Assembly: GCF_006717075.1 (NCBI RefSeq)
Contig: NZ_VFQC01000001.1
Span: 3,803,955-3,867,954, forward strand
Direction: 5' to 3'
DNA: 64,000 bases
From: Haloactinospora alba
GTDB lineage: Bacteria > Actinomycetota > Actinomycetes > Streptosporangiales > Streptosporangiaceae
Below, piece by piece: positions 42,958 through 50,997 of the stretch. The notes under the pieces are model-generated. The model did no database searches and was not told the DNA's origin. It saw nothing but the letters and a program-made list of their open reading frames with translations. A program made the position numbers and the translations under genes. Within the stretch, counting starts at the first letter, position 1, and each line of letters opens with the position of its first letter.

Positions 42958-43863
42958 ATGTCTGATTCAGCGTCGTCCCGCGTAGGATTAGAGCGTGTCC
43001 AGGCATCCAACCCAGGGAGTGACGACGTGGTCGTTGGCAGCCCGACTGTCAGACGTAGGCGCCTGGCGAGGAAGCTCCGTGAGTTGCGCGAATCGGCGAA
43101 CCTGACCTCGGATCAAGCCACGAAGAAAGCAGGGTTCTCGCGCGGCAAGCTCACGCGCATGGAACGCAACGAGTGGGTGCTGCCTGATCCTGAGGACATA
43201 GCAAAGCTACTCGACGTCTACGAGGTCACTGACCCTGAGGTGCGAGAGGCGTACATGGCCCTGGCTCGGCAGTCTCGCCAGAAGGGGTGGTGGGTCGGCT
43301 ACAAGGATGTTCTCGGCAGCGGCGCATATGTCGGCCTGGAGACTGAGGCGACGACCATCCGCACCGTGGAGACCTTGTTGATTCCAGGGCTGCTGCAGAC
43401 TGAGTCTTATGCTCGTGCTGTCATTCGTGGTCACGGCGTCACCGATGAGGACACCATCGTTCGCCGCGTCGAAGCTCGGATGTTGCGTAAGCAGATCCTC
43501 GCCCGGCCGGATGCTCCGAAGTTTTGGGCGGTCGTCGACGAAGCAGCGCTGTTGAAGGTTACGCCTGACCTCGCAGACCAGCTGCAGCACCTGTTGGACG
43601 TTCAACGGCCAAGTCTGCGTATCCAGGTACTCCCGAACCAGCTAGGGCCGCATGCAGTCATGCCCGGCGGTTTCACCATCCTGGACTTTGCAGACGACCC
43701 GAGCGTGGTCTACCTGGAGAGCAGCGGCCTGAACACGTTGTTCTTGGAGGAGGAAGACGACATAACGCAACACGAGTTGCTGTATGACTACGCCCAATCA
43801 GCGGCACTCTCCGTGGATGACTCACGTGACTTTATCCAGGGAGTGCTGGACTCTCTGACCTAA
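42958..43863 (+). CDS. XRE-family regulator with DUF5753 domain (module B)
   Basis: The 301-residue protein has a helix-turn-helix at about 35-85 (LTSDQATKKAGFSRGKLTRM is the core) and DUF5753 from about 110, with LIPGLLQTESYARAVIRG and a late VVYLESSGLN. The ATG at 42958 has AGAGG eight bases upstream; GTG 42949 is an alternative. It is divergent from the module B operon and is followed 13 bases later by DUF397, the same order as in module A, but the two regulators have diverged well beyond their partner operons. Confidence 0.87.
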   Translation: MSDSASSRVGLERVQASNPGSDDVVVGSPTVRRRRLARKLRELRESANLTSDQATKKAGFSRGKLTRMERNEWVLPDPEDIAKLLDVYEVTDPEVREAYMALARQSRQKGWWVGYKDVLGSGAYVGLETEATTIRTVETLLIPGLLQTESYARAVIRGHGVTDEDTIVRRVEARMLRKQILARPDAPKFWAVVDEAALLKVTPDLADQLQHLLDVQRPSLRIQVLPNQLGPHAVMPGGFTILDFADDPSVVYLESSGLNTLFLEEEDDITQHELLYDYAQSAALSVDDSRDFIQGVLDSLT

Positions 43864-43876
43864 AGAGGACCTGATC

Positions 43877-44068
43877 ATGTTCGATACTTCCCATCTGGCC
43901 TTCCACAAGAGTTCTTACAGCTCCGCAACGCAAGAGAACTGCGTCGAGGTCGCCGAGGGGCCGGTGACCGCAGTCCGCGACACACAGAACCGGGACGCCG
44001 GTCACCTGTCGTTCTCCGCCACGGAGTGGAAGGCGTTCCTCGAGGGGGTCCGGTCCGGCCGCCTGTAA
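43877..44068 (+). CDS. DUF397 protein (module B)
   Basis: A 63-residue DUF397 protein: LAFHKSSYSSATQENCVEV, VRDTQNRDAGHLSFSATEW. Compared with module A the central core is almost the same. AGAGGACC precedes the ATG. It partners the XRE/DUF5753 protein encoded just upstream. Confidence 0.88.
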   Translation: MFDTSHLAFHKSSYSSATQENCVEVAEGPVTAVRDTQNRDAGHLSFSATEWKAFLEGVRSGRL

Positions 44069-44112
44069 TCCTTGCCCCGTGGCGGCCCCCGATCACGGGA
44101 TGAACACGTCAG

Positions 44113-44134
44113 CCCTCCGGTTGCGGCCGGAGGG
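44113..44134. terminator. Terminator after DUF397 (module B)
   Basis: CCCTCCGG and CCGGAGGG pair over 8 bp around TTGCGG, followed by TTGTTGTTG-like sequence. It separates the convergent zinc-ribbon gene. Confidence 0.7.
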
Positions 44135-44148
44135 TTGTTGTGTCGGGG

Positions 44149-44304
44149 CTACGGCTGGGTGCCGGAACCAGCACAGCCAGGGCAGGTGATCTCCTGCGAG
44201 GAGGTATCGGGCTTGTCCCGTTGCCCATCACCTGTTGACGACCTGATCTTCCCGGCGCCGCCGCACATGGAGCACTTCTGCGGCGCGTCCCGGTGTTTGG
44301 CCAT
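44149..44304 (-). CDS. Tiny DnaJ-type zinc-ribbon protein
   Basis: A 51-residue protein with CSMCGGAGKI near the N-terminus and CPGCAGSGTQP at the end: two C-x2-C-x-G-x-G knuckles as in DnaJ zinc domains. Its ATG shares one base with the methyltransferase stop (TAATG), so it is translated with that enzyme and may bind it or its target. Similar short ribbons occur widely in actinomycetes without a known role. Confidence 0.7.
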   Translation of the reverse strand: MAKHRDAPQKCSMCGGAGKIRSSTGDGQRDKPDTSSQEITCPGCAGSGTQP

Positions 44305-45434
44305 TACTCCACCTCCGCTATCCGGTTCTCGGGGGAATCCAGCCACACGTGTTGTCCCATGACATCGACGGTGAGTCCGAACCGGTCCCGGCCCGGCTCT
44401 CCCCACGCCACCCACGTCAGGTAGGCCGCTTCCAGCTCGTTCCACAGATCACGCGGCCCGCACTGCTCCACCTCAGCGCTGCCGCCTTCGGGTGGACGCA
44501 CCACGAGAGCATGGGAGTCGCTGGGAACGTGCCTTAGGACCATACGGTGCGACCCGTCGTCGAAGTCGAACCCGTTCACGGACACCTCCGGGAGCAGGCC
44601 GGCAAGCGCGACGTCGAGTCCGCGTCCGCCCCGGGCGACACGCCGAGGGTCCACGCGTCCCCGAGACGCGCGCTGGGTTCCGTCGATCGGGGGGTAGGCC
44701 GGTCGCTGGGAGCGCAGCAGCATGTAGGCAGCCCCGCCGCGGAACCGGCCTGTCGCCTCGTCGCCGGTGACGACGAGTGTGGCCTTGTGCCCGTCTCCGC
44801 CCGGCATCGGCATCCACGGCAGCACGATGACTCCGCCGGGACGCGTCTGCTCCACCCACGCATACGGGACCTCGCGTACCCCGCAGGTGACGTGCACCCG
44901 GTCGAACGGGGCGCCCTCCGGGTGCCCCTTCTGGCCGTCGCCGACCACCAGGCGCGGAGACAATCCCGCCCGTTCCAGGTTCGCCCGCGCGTGGTCGGCT
45001 ACCCGCTCGTCGACCTCGACCGAGGTGACGTTGTCGCCACCGAGCCGCGCCGACAATAACCCGGCCGTCCAGCCGGTGCCGGTGCCGACCTCCAGCACCC
45101 GATCGCCGGGATAAGGATCGAGCAGGTCGAGGAAATCGAGCATGACATCAGGAGCCGAACACGAACTCGTCCAGTTGTGCACGTGTTGCCACGGGGACTC
45201 GTTGGTGAGTTCCGTGTTTCCGTCGTCGATCTGGGTCACGACCGCGTCATCGGAGTACACCGCCCGGTGCCACGTATCCGGGTCGGTACTGCGGTCGATC
45301 AGCCCGTCCCGCATGGTCCACGCCCGCCCGGGCACGAACCACTCGCGCGGAACGTCCCGCAGCGCCTGCTTCCATTGTTCGTCGTCGGTGAGTTCGGCCA
45401 ACCGTTCCGGGTTGGCTGGGGTCTGTTCACCCAT
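44304..45434 (-). CDS. PIMT-like SAM-dependent methyltransferase
   Basis: The 376-residue protein belongs to the protein-L-isoaspartate methyltransferase fold: an N-terminal VPREWFVPGRAW and SAM motif I VLEVGTGTGWTAGLLSARL near 133-151, then VTSVEVDERVADHAR and a post-I GDGQKGHPEGAPFDRVHVTC block. About 170 residues beyond the usual 210 form an extra C-terminal domain. Related enzymes act in some RiPP pathways (FxLD-type), or repair proteins; no precursor is seen here. ATG 45434 is chosen; the upstream frame crosses a CRISPR-like repeat and is rejected. Confidence 0.78.
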   Translation of the reverse strand: MGEQTPANPERLAELTDDEQWKQALRDVPREWFVPGRAWTMRDGLIDRSTDPDTWHRAVYSDDAVVTQIDDGNTELTNESPWQHVHNWTSSCSAPDVMLDFLDLLDPYPGDRVLEVGTGTGWTAGLLSARLGGDNVTSVEVDERVADHARANLERAGLSPRLVVGDGQKGHPEGAPFDRVHVTCGVREVPYAWVEQTRPGGVIVLPWMPMPGGDGHKATLVVTGDEATGRFRGGAAYMLLRSQRPAYPPIDGTQRASRGRVDPRRVARGGRGLDVALAGLLPEVSVNGFDFDDGSHRMVLRHVPSDSHALVVRPPEGGSAEVEQCGPRDLWNELEAAYLTWVAWGEPGRDRFGLTVDVMGQHVWLDSPENRIAEVE

Positions 45435-45676
45435 CCGCACCGCCACGGGTACCCATCCGGCAACCTCCACACCTCGGGGGACATCCGTCCACGCTCCTAC
45501 CCCACGCGCGGAACAGGCAACACCCTGTGGCCGGAACCGGCCAACCGGCAGTGGTCCGCCACCTAATCTGCTCCGGCCACAGGTGACCGTAGGTGTCAGG
45601 CGTGATGCTGGGGTTCCGGTCTCCGAGAGGTCTGGCCAGCCGGGGCCGCGCCGTTCGTTGCATTCCCGCTGGGTGA

Positions 45677-45704
45677 GGTCCATCCCCGCGTGCGCGGGAT
45701 TGGA
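45677..45704. repeat. Lone CRISPR-like repeat
   Basis: GGTCCATCCCCGCGTGCGCG with GGATTGGA following. Its first 20 bases match the second repeat at 41089 except at two positions. No second copy lies 61 bases to either side, so it is a stray or remnant. Confidence 0.45.
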
Positions 45705-45781
45705 GGACCGGGGAGTGCCGTGAGCCACGACCTGTCCCGGCTCCGCGCTGCCGGGGAGTGCCGCGACAGCTCCGAGGGGAG

Positions 45782-46036
45782 CTACTCGGACCGGCCGGCC
45801 CCCCGGTCCGTGTCGGCCTCGTTACCCCCGCCCCCGGCGGTCTCCGGTCTTTCGCCCGAGCGGAGGCGGCCCCTGACGCGCCAGGCTCCCTCTCCCGCCT
45901 CGGCCGCTCCGGCGATCATCAGGACCGCGCCGAGCGGACCTCCCCGGAACCAGTAGAACTCGAGGTCCGGGAAGGCGAGGAAGAGGACCGCCCCGGTCAC
46001 GGCCACCATCGCACCCAGAACAATACTGAAACGCAC
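45782..46036 (-). CDS. Small two-helix membrane protein
   Basis: An 84-residue protein from a GTG preceded by GGAGAG. Two hydrophobic segments (FSIVLGAMVAVTGAVLFLAF and GPLGAVLMIAGAAEAGEG) flank an acidic FPDLEFYWFRG turn, then a charged tail. The layout resembles DUF6458-type actinomycete membrane proteins. A longer frame upstream is less likely because it crosses AT-rich promoter-like DNA. Confidence 0.5.
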   Translation of the reverse strand: MRFSIVLGAMVAVTGAVLFLAFPDLEFYWFRGGPLGAVLMIAGAAEAGEGAWRVRGRLRSGERPETAGGGGNEADTDRGAGRSE

Positions 46037-46290
46037 ACGCTCTCCATCCCGGTCGTCCTGGGTGCGGAATCCGCGACCCCAGAAGGAAATTACCGACTGG
46101 TTATAACAACTCCGCAGAAGAAAGACAAAAACGATTACGAACCAGCCGATTCTCACAATACGGCCGGAGGCCGGGCGCGGTACTCTGGGTCCTTCCGCGA
46201 TGCCGACCGACAGGAGGCCCCGCTGTCTGCCCCCATGCTTCCCGGACTTCCCCTGCGAGAACGCGGCGGAGGACGAACGGCGGCAGCCCG

Positions 46291-46968
46291 TTGGTGACTG
46301 CCCCGAAACCTCCCAGACCACCGCGCCGCAGGGGCGTCACGCTGAACGGCGCGGACACCGACCGGCTCCGGGTGGAGTCGGAGAAGACATGCCGCGACCT
46401 CCGGATCGCGCGCGCCAACATCACCGCCGGGTCCTACGCGTTCGTGGACCTCGGCACCTGCGACCTCCGCTACGTGCGCGCGGGCGGCACGGAGTGGGAA
46501 CGCTGCACGTTCGGCGACCTGCGCGTCGAGCAGTGCGACCTGTCCAACCTGGAATTGTCCGACAGCGGCCTGCTGAGGTCCCGCATCGACGAGAGCAGGG
46601 CCACCGGGATGGCCGCCGCGGGGAGCCTGGTTACCGACGTGGACGTCCGCAACTGTTCCATGGACCTGAGCAAGTGGCGGTTCTCCCGGTTCCAGCGGGT
46701 GGCCTTCGACAACTGCCGACTGGTCGAGAGCGACTGGACATCGGCCGAGCTGGGAGACGTCACCTTCACGGACTGCGACCTCAGCGGTTCCCGGTTCAGC
46801 CAGTGCACCATGAACCGTGTCCACTTCTCCGGATGCGCGTTGGAAGGCATCACGGGATTGACGGACCTGTCCGGATCCTCCATGGAGCCGGCCGACGCGC
46901 TCTCGCTCTACCGGGAGTTCGCCGCCGCTCTCGGCATCACCGTCCAGGAGAACCCGGAGCGCGGCTGA
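46291..46968 (+). CDS. Pentapeptide-repeat-like protein
   Basis: The 225-residue protein shows repeated five-residue turns of the A(D/N)Lxx type across about residues 40-195 (CDLRYVRAGGTEWERCTFGD, VEQCDLSNLELSDSGLL, DCDLSGSRFSQC), giving a right-handed beta-helix. Such proteins may shield gyrase or act as scaffolds. The listed start is a TTG; GTG 46294 is equally possible and neither has a strong ribosome site. It stands divergent from the small membrane gene. Confidence 0.68.
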   Translation: MVTAPKPPRPPRRRGVTLNGADTDRLRVESEKTCRDLRIARANITAGSYAFVDLGTCDLRYVRAGGTEWERCTFGDLRVEQCDLSNLELSDSGLLRSRIDESRATGMAAAGSLVTDVDVRNCSMDLSKWRFSRFQRVAFDNCRLVESDWTSAELGDVTFTDCDLSGSRFSQCTMNRVHFSGCALEGITGLTDLSGSSMEPADALSLYREFAAALGITVQENPERG

Positions 46969-47232
46969 GCACCCCCGCGCGCAACGAACAAAAAGGGCAC
47001 ATCGCACCAAAGAACAAATACTTCTCTTGCGGGTAATATATGAATTAGTTTCTCTTGTCAGAAAGGCCCGGCACACCTCGCGTTTTCCGCTTTCCGTTAC
47101 CAGCTCCCCGGTTCCCGCAATCAGGATTTCCGAATCGCACCGGTCAGAACCGTAGGAGACTGCTACCGTCTCGACACAGTGGAACCACACCACTTTCCCA
47201 TTTCATGACTCATTAATGTTTGATCGTTCGGG
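46969..47232. other. AT-rich promoter region
   Basis: About 260 bases with runs such as AAACAAATACTTCTCTTGCG and TAATATATGAATTAG, unusually AT-rich for the window. Likely a promoter for the condensation-domain gene; no gene supported. Confidence 0.4.
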
Positions 47233-48642
47233 GTGTACATGCTGCAAATTCCGGTCAGCGAGTTGGACATCGAGCCGGGACACGTCCTGGAAGTGCGGCT
47301 GAGGTCCACGAGAGCTGACGCGTCGGAGCCAGGGACGGCACAACAGCACCGGGGAGCCTCGTTCAACCAGGACAAGCACCTCACCGCGGCGATCGACTCC
47401 CGCCGGGACAACGACCCGATAGCGTCCTGGGTGGCCGCCACGTTCGATCTGCCCGGCCCGCTCGACCGCGCCGCGCTGGAGTCGTCCCTGCTGTACCTCG
47501 CGCGCAGGCACGAGGTGCTGCGCTGCGAGTTCCGCCAGCTCGCCGGGGACGTCAGCTGCGCCGCGCTGGAACCCGACGAGATGGCCGTGGACCACCGCGA
47601 CATCGGCCACATCGGTACCAGCGAGGAGCTCCGCAACCACATCTTCGGGTTCTTCGTGAACGGCGTCGACACGCTCAGCTGGCCGCTGATCGTCATGGGC
47701 GCCGTGCAGCGGGACACCTACACCACCGTGTTCGTCGCCTACGACCACCTCGTGTCCGACGGCCTCTCCGGACCGATCGTCGTGCACGACATGACCGCCG
47801 CCTACACGGCCTACGCCGCGGGGCGCGAACCGGAGCTGCCACCGGCGGGCAGCTACGTCGAGTTCGGGGAAGCGCAGCGCCACCAGTACGCGGCCCTGGA
47901 GGCCGACGATCCCCGGCTGGACTACTGGCGCGGGTTCAAGGAACGCAACGGCGGGTTCTTCCCCGCCTTCCCCCTGGACCTGGGGGTGGAACCCGACACG
48001 CTGTACCCCACCGCCAACGAGACCGACAAGCTGCTGGACCACGAGGAGGCCGAGGCGCTGGACATGCACTGCCGCGTGGCCGGCGGCCGGATCTCCCTGG
48101 CCGTACTCGCCGGTATCGCCATCGCGCAGCGCAGAGCCGGCGGCCCGGACGTGTACCGCGGGTTGGTGCCGATCAGCGAACGCGGCCGGGGCAGCTGGCA
48201 GTACTCGATGGGCTGGTTCGTGAACACGGTGCCGATCGAGCTCTCGGTGTCGGCCGACAAGAACTTCGTGGAGGTCATCAAGAACGCGGACGAGGCCTTC
48301 CGGGACATGCTCGCCAACTCCGAGGTGCCGTTCGTCAAGGCGTGGCACCTGTTGGCACCGGAGCTGGCCGATCTCCGCGCGTGGCCGTACGCGGTGAACT
48401 TCTTCTCCTACATCGACTTCCGGAAGGCCCTGGGAGGCGAGCTGCTACCGGAGTGGAACGCGAAGACGCACGTATGGGCCTCGCACAGCAACGGCATCTG
48501 CTACTGGTTCCACCGCAACACCGACGGCCTCTACGCCAACGCGATCTTCGTCGACACTCCGCAGGCGCACGAGACGAAAGCCACGCTGCGCGAACTGCTC
48601 ACCGACACGATGGGCCGGATGGCGCGGCACGGGGAGCTCTGA
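47233..48642 (+). CDS. Stand-alone condensation/acyltransferase-domain protein
   Basis: The 469-residue protein has the NRPS-condensation fold. The active-site H-x3-DG motif is present as YDHLVSDGLSG (His near residue 172), with DLPGPLDRAALESSLLYLAR and RRHEVLRCEF at the N-terminal side, and a late GWFVNTVPIELSV block (the C5-like MGxFVN motif). There is no adenylation or carrier domain nearby, so it may act as a PapA-like acyltransferase joining an acyl-CoA or carrier-bound acyl group to a small acceptor. ATG 47239 is an alternative start. Confidence 0.75.
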   Translation: MYMLQIPVSELDIEPGHVLEVRLRSTRADASEPGTAQQHRGASFNQDKHLTAAIDSRRDNDPIASWVAATFDLPGPLDRAALESSLLYLARRHEVLRCEFRQLAGDVSCAALEPDEMAVDHRDIGHIGTSEELRNHIFGFFVNGVDTLSWPLIVMGAVQRDTYTTVFVAYDHLVSDGLSGPIVVHDMTAAYTAYAAGREPELPPAGSYVEFGEAQRHQYAALEADDPRLDYWRGFKERNGGFFPAFPLDLGVEPDTLYPTANETDKLLDHEEAEALDMHCRVAGGRISLAVLAGIAIAQRRAGGPDVYRGLVPISERGRGSWQYSMGWFVNTVPIELSVSADKNFVEVIKNADEAFRDMLANSEVPFVKAWHLLAPELADLRAWPYAVNFFSYIDFRKALGGELLPEWNAKTHVWASHSNGICYWFHRNTDGLYANAIFVDTPQAHETKATLRELLTDTMGRMARHGEL

Positions 48643-48672
48643 CGGGGCGCGCTCTCAGCGGAGCCCCTGTCA

Positions 48673-49074
48673 CTACCGGGACTCGGGGAGGGGAGGCCCT
48701 CCGCCGTCGAGCGCTTCCCGCAGCCGGTCCCGGTCGTCGCTGCGCAGCCCGGCGACGACCCGCCGGTACGAGTGGTCCAGCATCTCCCGTAGTTCCCGGT
48801 CGGGAACCGTCCCGTCCATCAGGATCGTGTTCCAGTGGCGCTTGTTCGTGTGGTACCCGGGGGTGACCACGCCGGGGTACTGCTCGCGGAGCTCCACAGC
48901 CAGGTCGGGGTCGCACTTGAGGGTGGCCCAGGCGGAACGTCCGTCGCTGCCGCCGGCCAGGAGGGCGAAGGACTTGTTCGCGACCTTGTAGACGAGGACA
49001 CCGGGACCGTACGGTTCCGTCTCCACCGACTCGGGGAACCGGAGCGCAGCGTCGATGAACTGCTGTGGCGTCAT
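48673..49074 (-). CDS. MmcQ/YjbR family protein
   Basis: The 133-residue protein has the YjbR fold markers: AALRFPESVETEPYGPG, VYKVANKSFALL, and YHTNKRHWNTILMDG, the conserved HWxxI-DG stretch. YjbR proteins have a CyaY-like fold and may bind DNA; function is unproven. Convergent with the condensation-domain gene. Confidence 0.85.
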   Translation of the reverse strand: MTPQQFIDAALRFPESVETEPYGPGVLVYKVANKSFALLAGGSDGRSAWATLKCDPDLAVELREQYPGVVTPGYHTNKRHWNTILMDGTVPDRELREMLDHSYRRVVAGLRSDDRDRLREALDGGGPPLPESR

Positions 49075-49311
49075 GGGGAAGCGTGTCCTCCGTTCTCGAC
49101 CGGCCGGGGCCCGCTCGGGCGCGTCTCAGTCTGGCCCATGCCGACCGGCTCCGTCAGGCGTTCCGCCAACAGCGCCGCCTGCGACGAGCGCCCCGGAAAC
49201 CGCCGGGATCAGCGCCAGCCGCGTACGGCGCGCGGCGCACACGTGGTTCTCTCCCGCACCGCTGGAACAGCGGGCTCCGCACCCGGGAGGCTGCCGGGCG
49301 CGGAGTCCGGC
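49075..49311. other. Intergenic region
   Basis: About 240 bases, GC-rich, with no supported gene, strong hairpin or repeat. Confidence 0.4.
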
Positions 49312-50133
49312 TCAGGCCGCATCGTTCTCCAGCGCGGAGACGTAGCGCGCCATCGGGTGGTCACGCAGCGCGTCCGCGCCCGGGGATAGTGGGTCGGCGG
49401 TGTGGCCCCGGACGCTGTCGGTCACCCCGCCCAGCAGCGACGTCTCCTCCTCGCGGACCCTTCCCCGGGAGTCGATGTAGCGCTGTTCGGCCACGTGGCG
49501 GTACGGCGGGTCCGGCGGCACCTGGGGGACGATGTCGTTGTTGTTGACGAACCGGAAGCTGCGCCCCTGGAACTCCTCGTCGAACGCGTCGGCCAGCGCC
49601 GCGTCGCACGTGCGCGGTTGGCCGAACGTGTACAGCCCGTCCGCGAGGATCCCCGGTTCGTCGAAGCACAGCCGCGCCGCCGCCAGCATCGCCAGTGCCC
49701 CGCCCAGGCTGTGTCCGGTGACCCACAGCGACTTCTCGTCGGTGTGCAGCTCCGCGAGCGCGTCCAGGACCCGGGGGAACACGGCGTCCAACGCCTGGTG
49801 GAACCCCATGTGCACGTTCCCCGTTCCGGACTCGTCGGGCACCATCGGCGCGTTGGCGTCCGACAGCCAGTCGCGGATCTCGGCGGGTTCGGTCCCGCGG
49901 AAGGCGAGCACGACCATGTCCTCGCTGGCCGCGACATAGGCCTGGGTGTCGTCCAACGGGAGCTGCTGCTCGTGTTCCACCCGGAAGAACCGCGCCTCGT
50001 CGAAGCCCCATTCCCCCGTCTGCCGGTGGACCTCGTCCTCGTCCTTGTAGGCGAGCTGGGCGGCCAGTGCCATGCAGTGGGCGTGCTTGCCCGTGTGGCG
50101 CGTGGTGGTGTGGTCGAACGTCGGTGCTGTCAT
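49312..50133 (-). CDS. Class 3 lipase-family hydrolase
   Basis: The 273-residue protein has the lipase elbow VTGHSLGGALAML (G-x-S-x-G, Ser near 148), an oxyanion-side AFRGTEP, and the later YTFGQPRTCD and VNNNDIVPQVPP that supply the Asp; a His follows in YRHVAEQRYID. No signal peptide is seen, so it may act inside the cell. ATG 50133 has GGAGGGCGG upstream; longer frames are rejected. Confidence 0.83.
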   Translation of the reverse strand: MTAPTFDHTTTRHTGKHAHCMALAAQLAYKDEDEVHRQTGEWGFDEARFFRVEHEQQLPLDDTQAYVAASEDMVVLAFRGTEPAEIRDWLSDANAPMVPDESGTGNVHMGFHQALDAVFPRVLDALAELHTDEKSLWVTGHSLGGALAMLAAARLCFDEPGILADGLYTFGQPRTCDAALADAFDEEFQGRSFRFVNNNDIVPQVPPDPPYRHVAEQRYIDSRGRVREEETSLLGGVTDSVRGHTADPLSPGADALRDHPMARYVSALENDAA

Positions 50134-50351
50134 ATCCGCCCTCCGCAACATTGTTTCGCTACTCTGGGCACCGGATCTCCTCCGGTGCGTGTCGTCACCT
50201 GTCATGTGGGGGTCGCCGACCAGTGGAGGTTGGGACCGGCCACCCCGAGCGGGGGTGTGCACAGCGGAACGCGCCCGCCCGGGAGGCTGCGGACGGGCGC
50301 TCCCGCGTGCGCGGGAACCGCGTGCGGGGTCACACGGCTCCCGCCTGGGGT

Positions 50352-50395
50352 GGTCGGGTGGGCCGGTGGGGAGCACGGCACCGGCCCACCCGACC
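50352..50395. terminator. Strong terminator after the 42-residue gene
   Basis: A perfect 17-bp stem (GGTCGGGTGGGCCGGTG and its complement) with a ten-base loop, beginning eight bases beyond the small gene's stop on the minus strand. Confidence 0.85.
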
Positions 50396-50402
50396 GGGGC
50401 CG

Positions 50403-50531
50403 TTACCCGTCCGCGTTCGGCGGAGCCGGCGCGTGGGTGGGCATCCCAAACCGGTTGCGGGACTCGCGCTTCGCGGAATCCGACCGCACCGGGCCGGGGA
50501 CCACCGGGACCACCACGGAACCGTCAGACAT
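50403..50531 (-). CDS. Unlisted small protein, 42 residues
   Basis: An ATG at 50531 follows AAAGGAGACCT, one of the best ribosome sites in the window, and opens a 42-codon frame ending in TAA directly before a 17-bp hairpin. The peptide starts MSDGSVVVPVVPGPV, has a basic middle (SAKRESRNRFG) and ends MPTHAPAPPNADG. It has no Cys and no membrane helix. Upstream DNA is AT-rich, suiting a promoter. Leader-plus-core layout hints at a modified peptide, but no tailoring gene adjoins it. Confidence 0.6.
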   Translation of the reverse strand: MSDGSVVVPVVPGPVRSDSAKRESRNRFGMPTHAPAPPNADG

Positions 50532-50944
50532 AGGTCTCCTTTGTTTCATTCAAAAATAAACAAAAACCGGAAGGGGAACCGCGCGAATTCTCGCCCACCC
50601 CAGCCGCAACCGCTCCAGACATTACCCGGCCGAACCCTCGGAAACCCTGGCCAAAAATTCTGGATCACCTTCCGGGCGACCGAAAAAAACGTACCTGGAG
50701 GTAACCCGACAAACTCCCGCCAACATAGCGGGCGAACGTGACGAACGGGCCACACAAAATTTCTTTCTTCCCGCGTCCGCAAGGGAAATCCGCCTGCACC
50801 GTTGTTCCGATACGCCGGACCGAACCCGTATTACGAAAAGAGGGAGAGGGAGGGAATTTCCCGCGGAACGTGCGGCAACGGGCACGGCCCACGGCGGGAG
50901 CGCCGCGGAGCCGCCGCGACACGCCTCCCGGTCATTGACAGACA
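50532..50944. other. AT-rich divergent promoter region
   Basis: About 410 bases between the small peptide gene and the copper ATPase. It has many A-runs (AAAATAAACAAAAA, GAAAAAAACG) unlike the rest of the window. It should hold both promoters. No gene supported. Confidence 0.45.
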
Positions 50945-50963
50945 TATACCCTAGGGGGGTATA
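50945..50963. promoter_or_regulatory. CsoR-type copper operator
   Basis: TATACCC-TAGGG-GGGTATA is a 7+5+7 inverted repeat with the TACCC...GGGTA pattern bound by CsoR, the copper-sensing repressor of actinomycetes. It lies 35 bases before the ATPase start. No csoR gene is in the window. Confidence 0.7.
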
Positions 50964-50997
50964 CATGGGGGTGAACAGACCCGCGAAGGAGAACGCC

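Noticed and set aside
50283..50312. CCCGCGTGCGCGGG near 50290 as another CRISPR repeat
   Set aside because: Only the palindromic core matches; flanks differ and there is no second unit at 61 bases.
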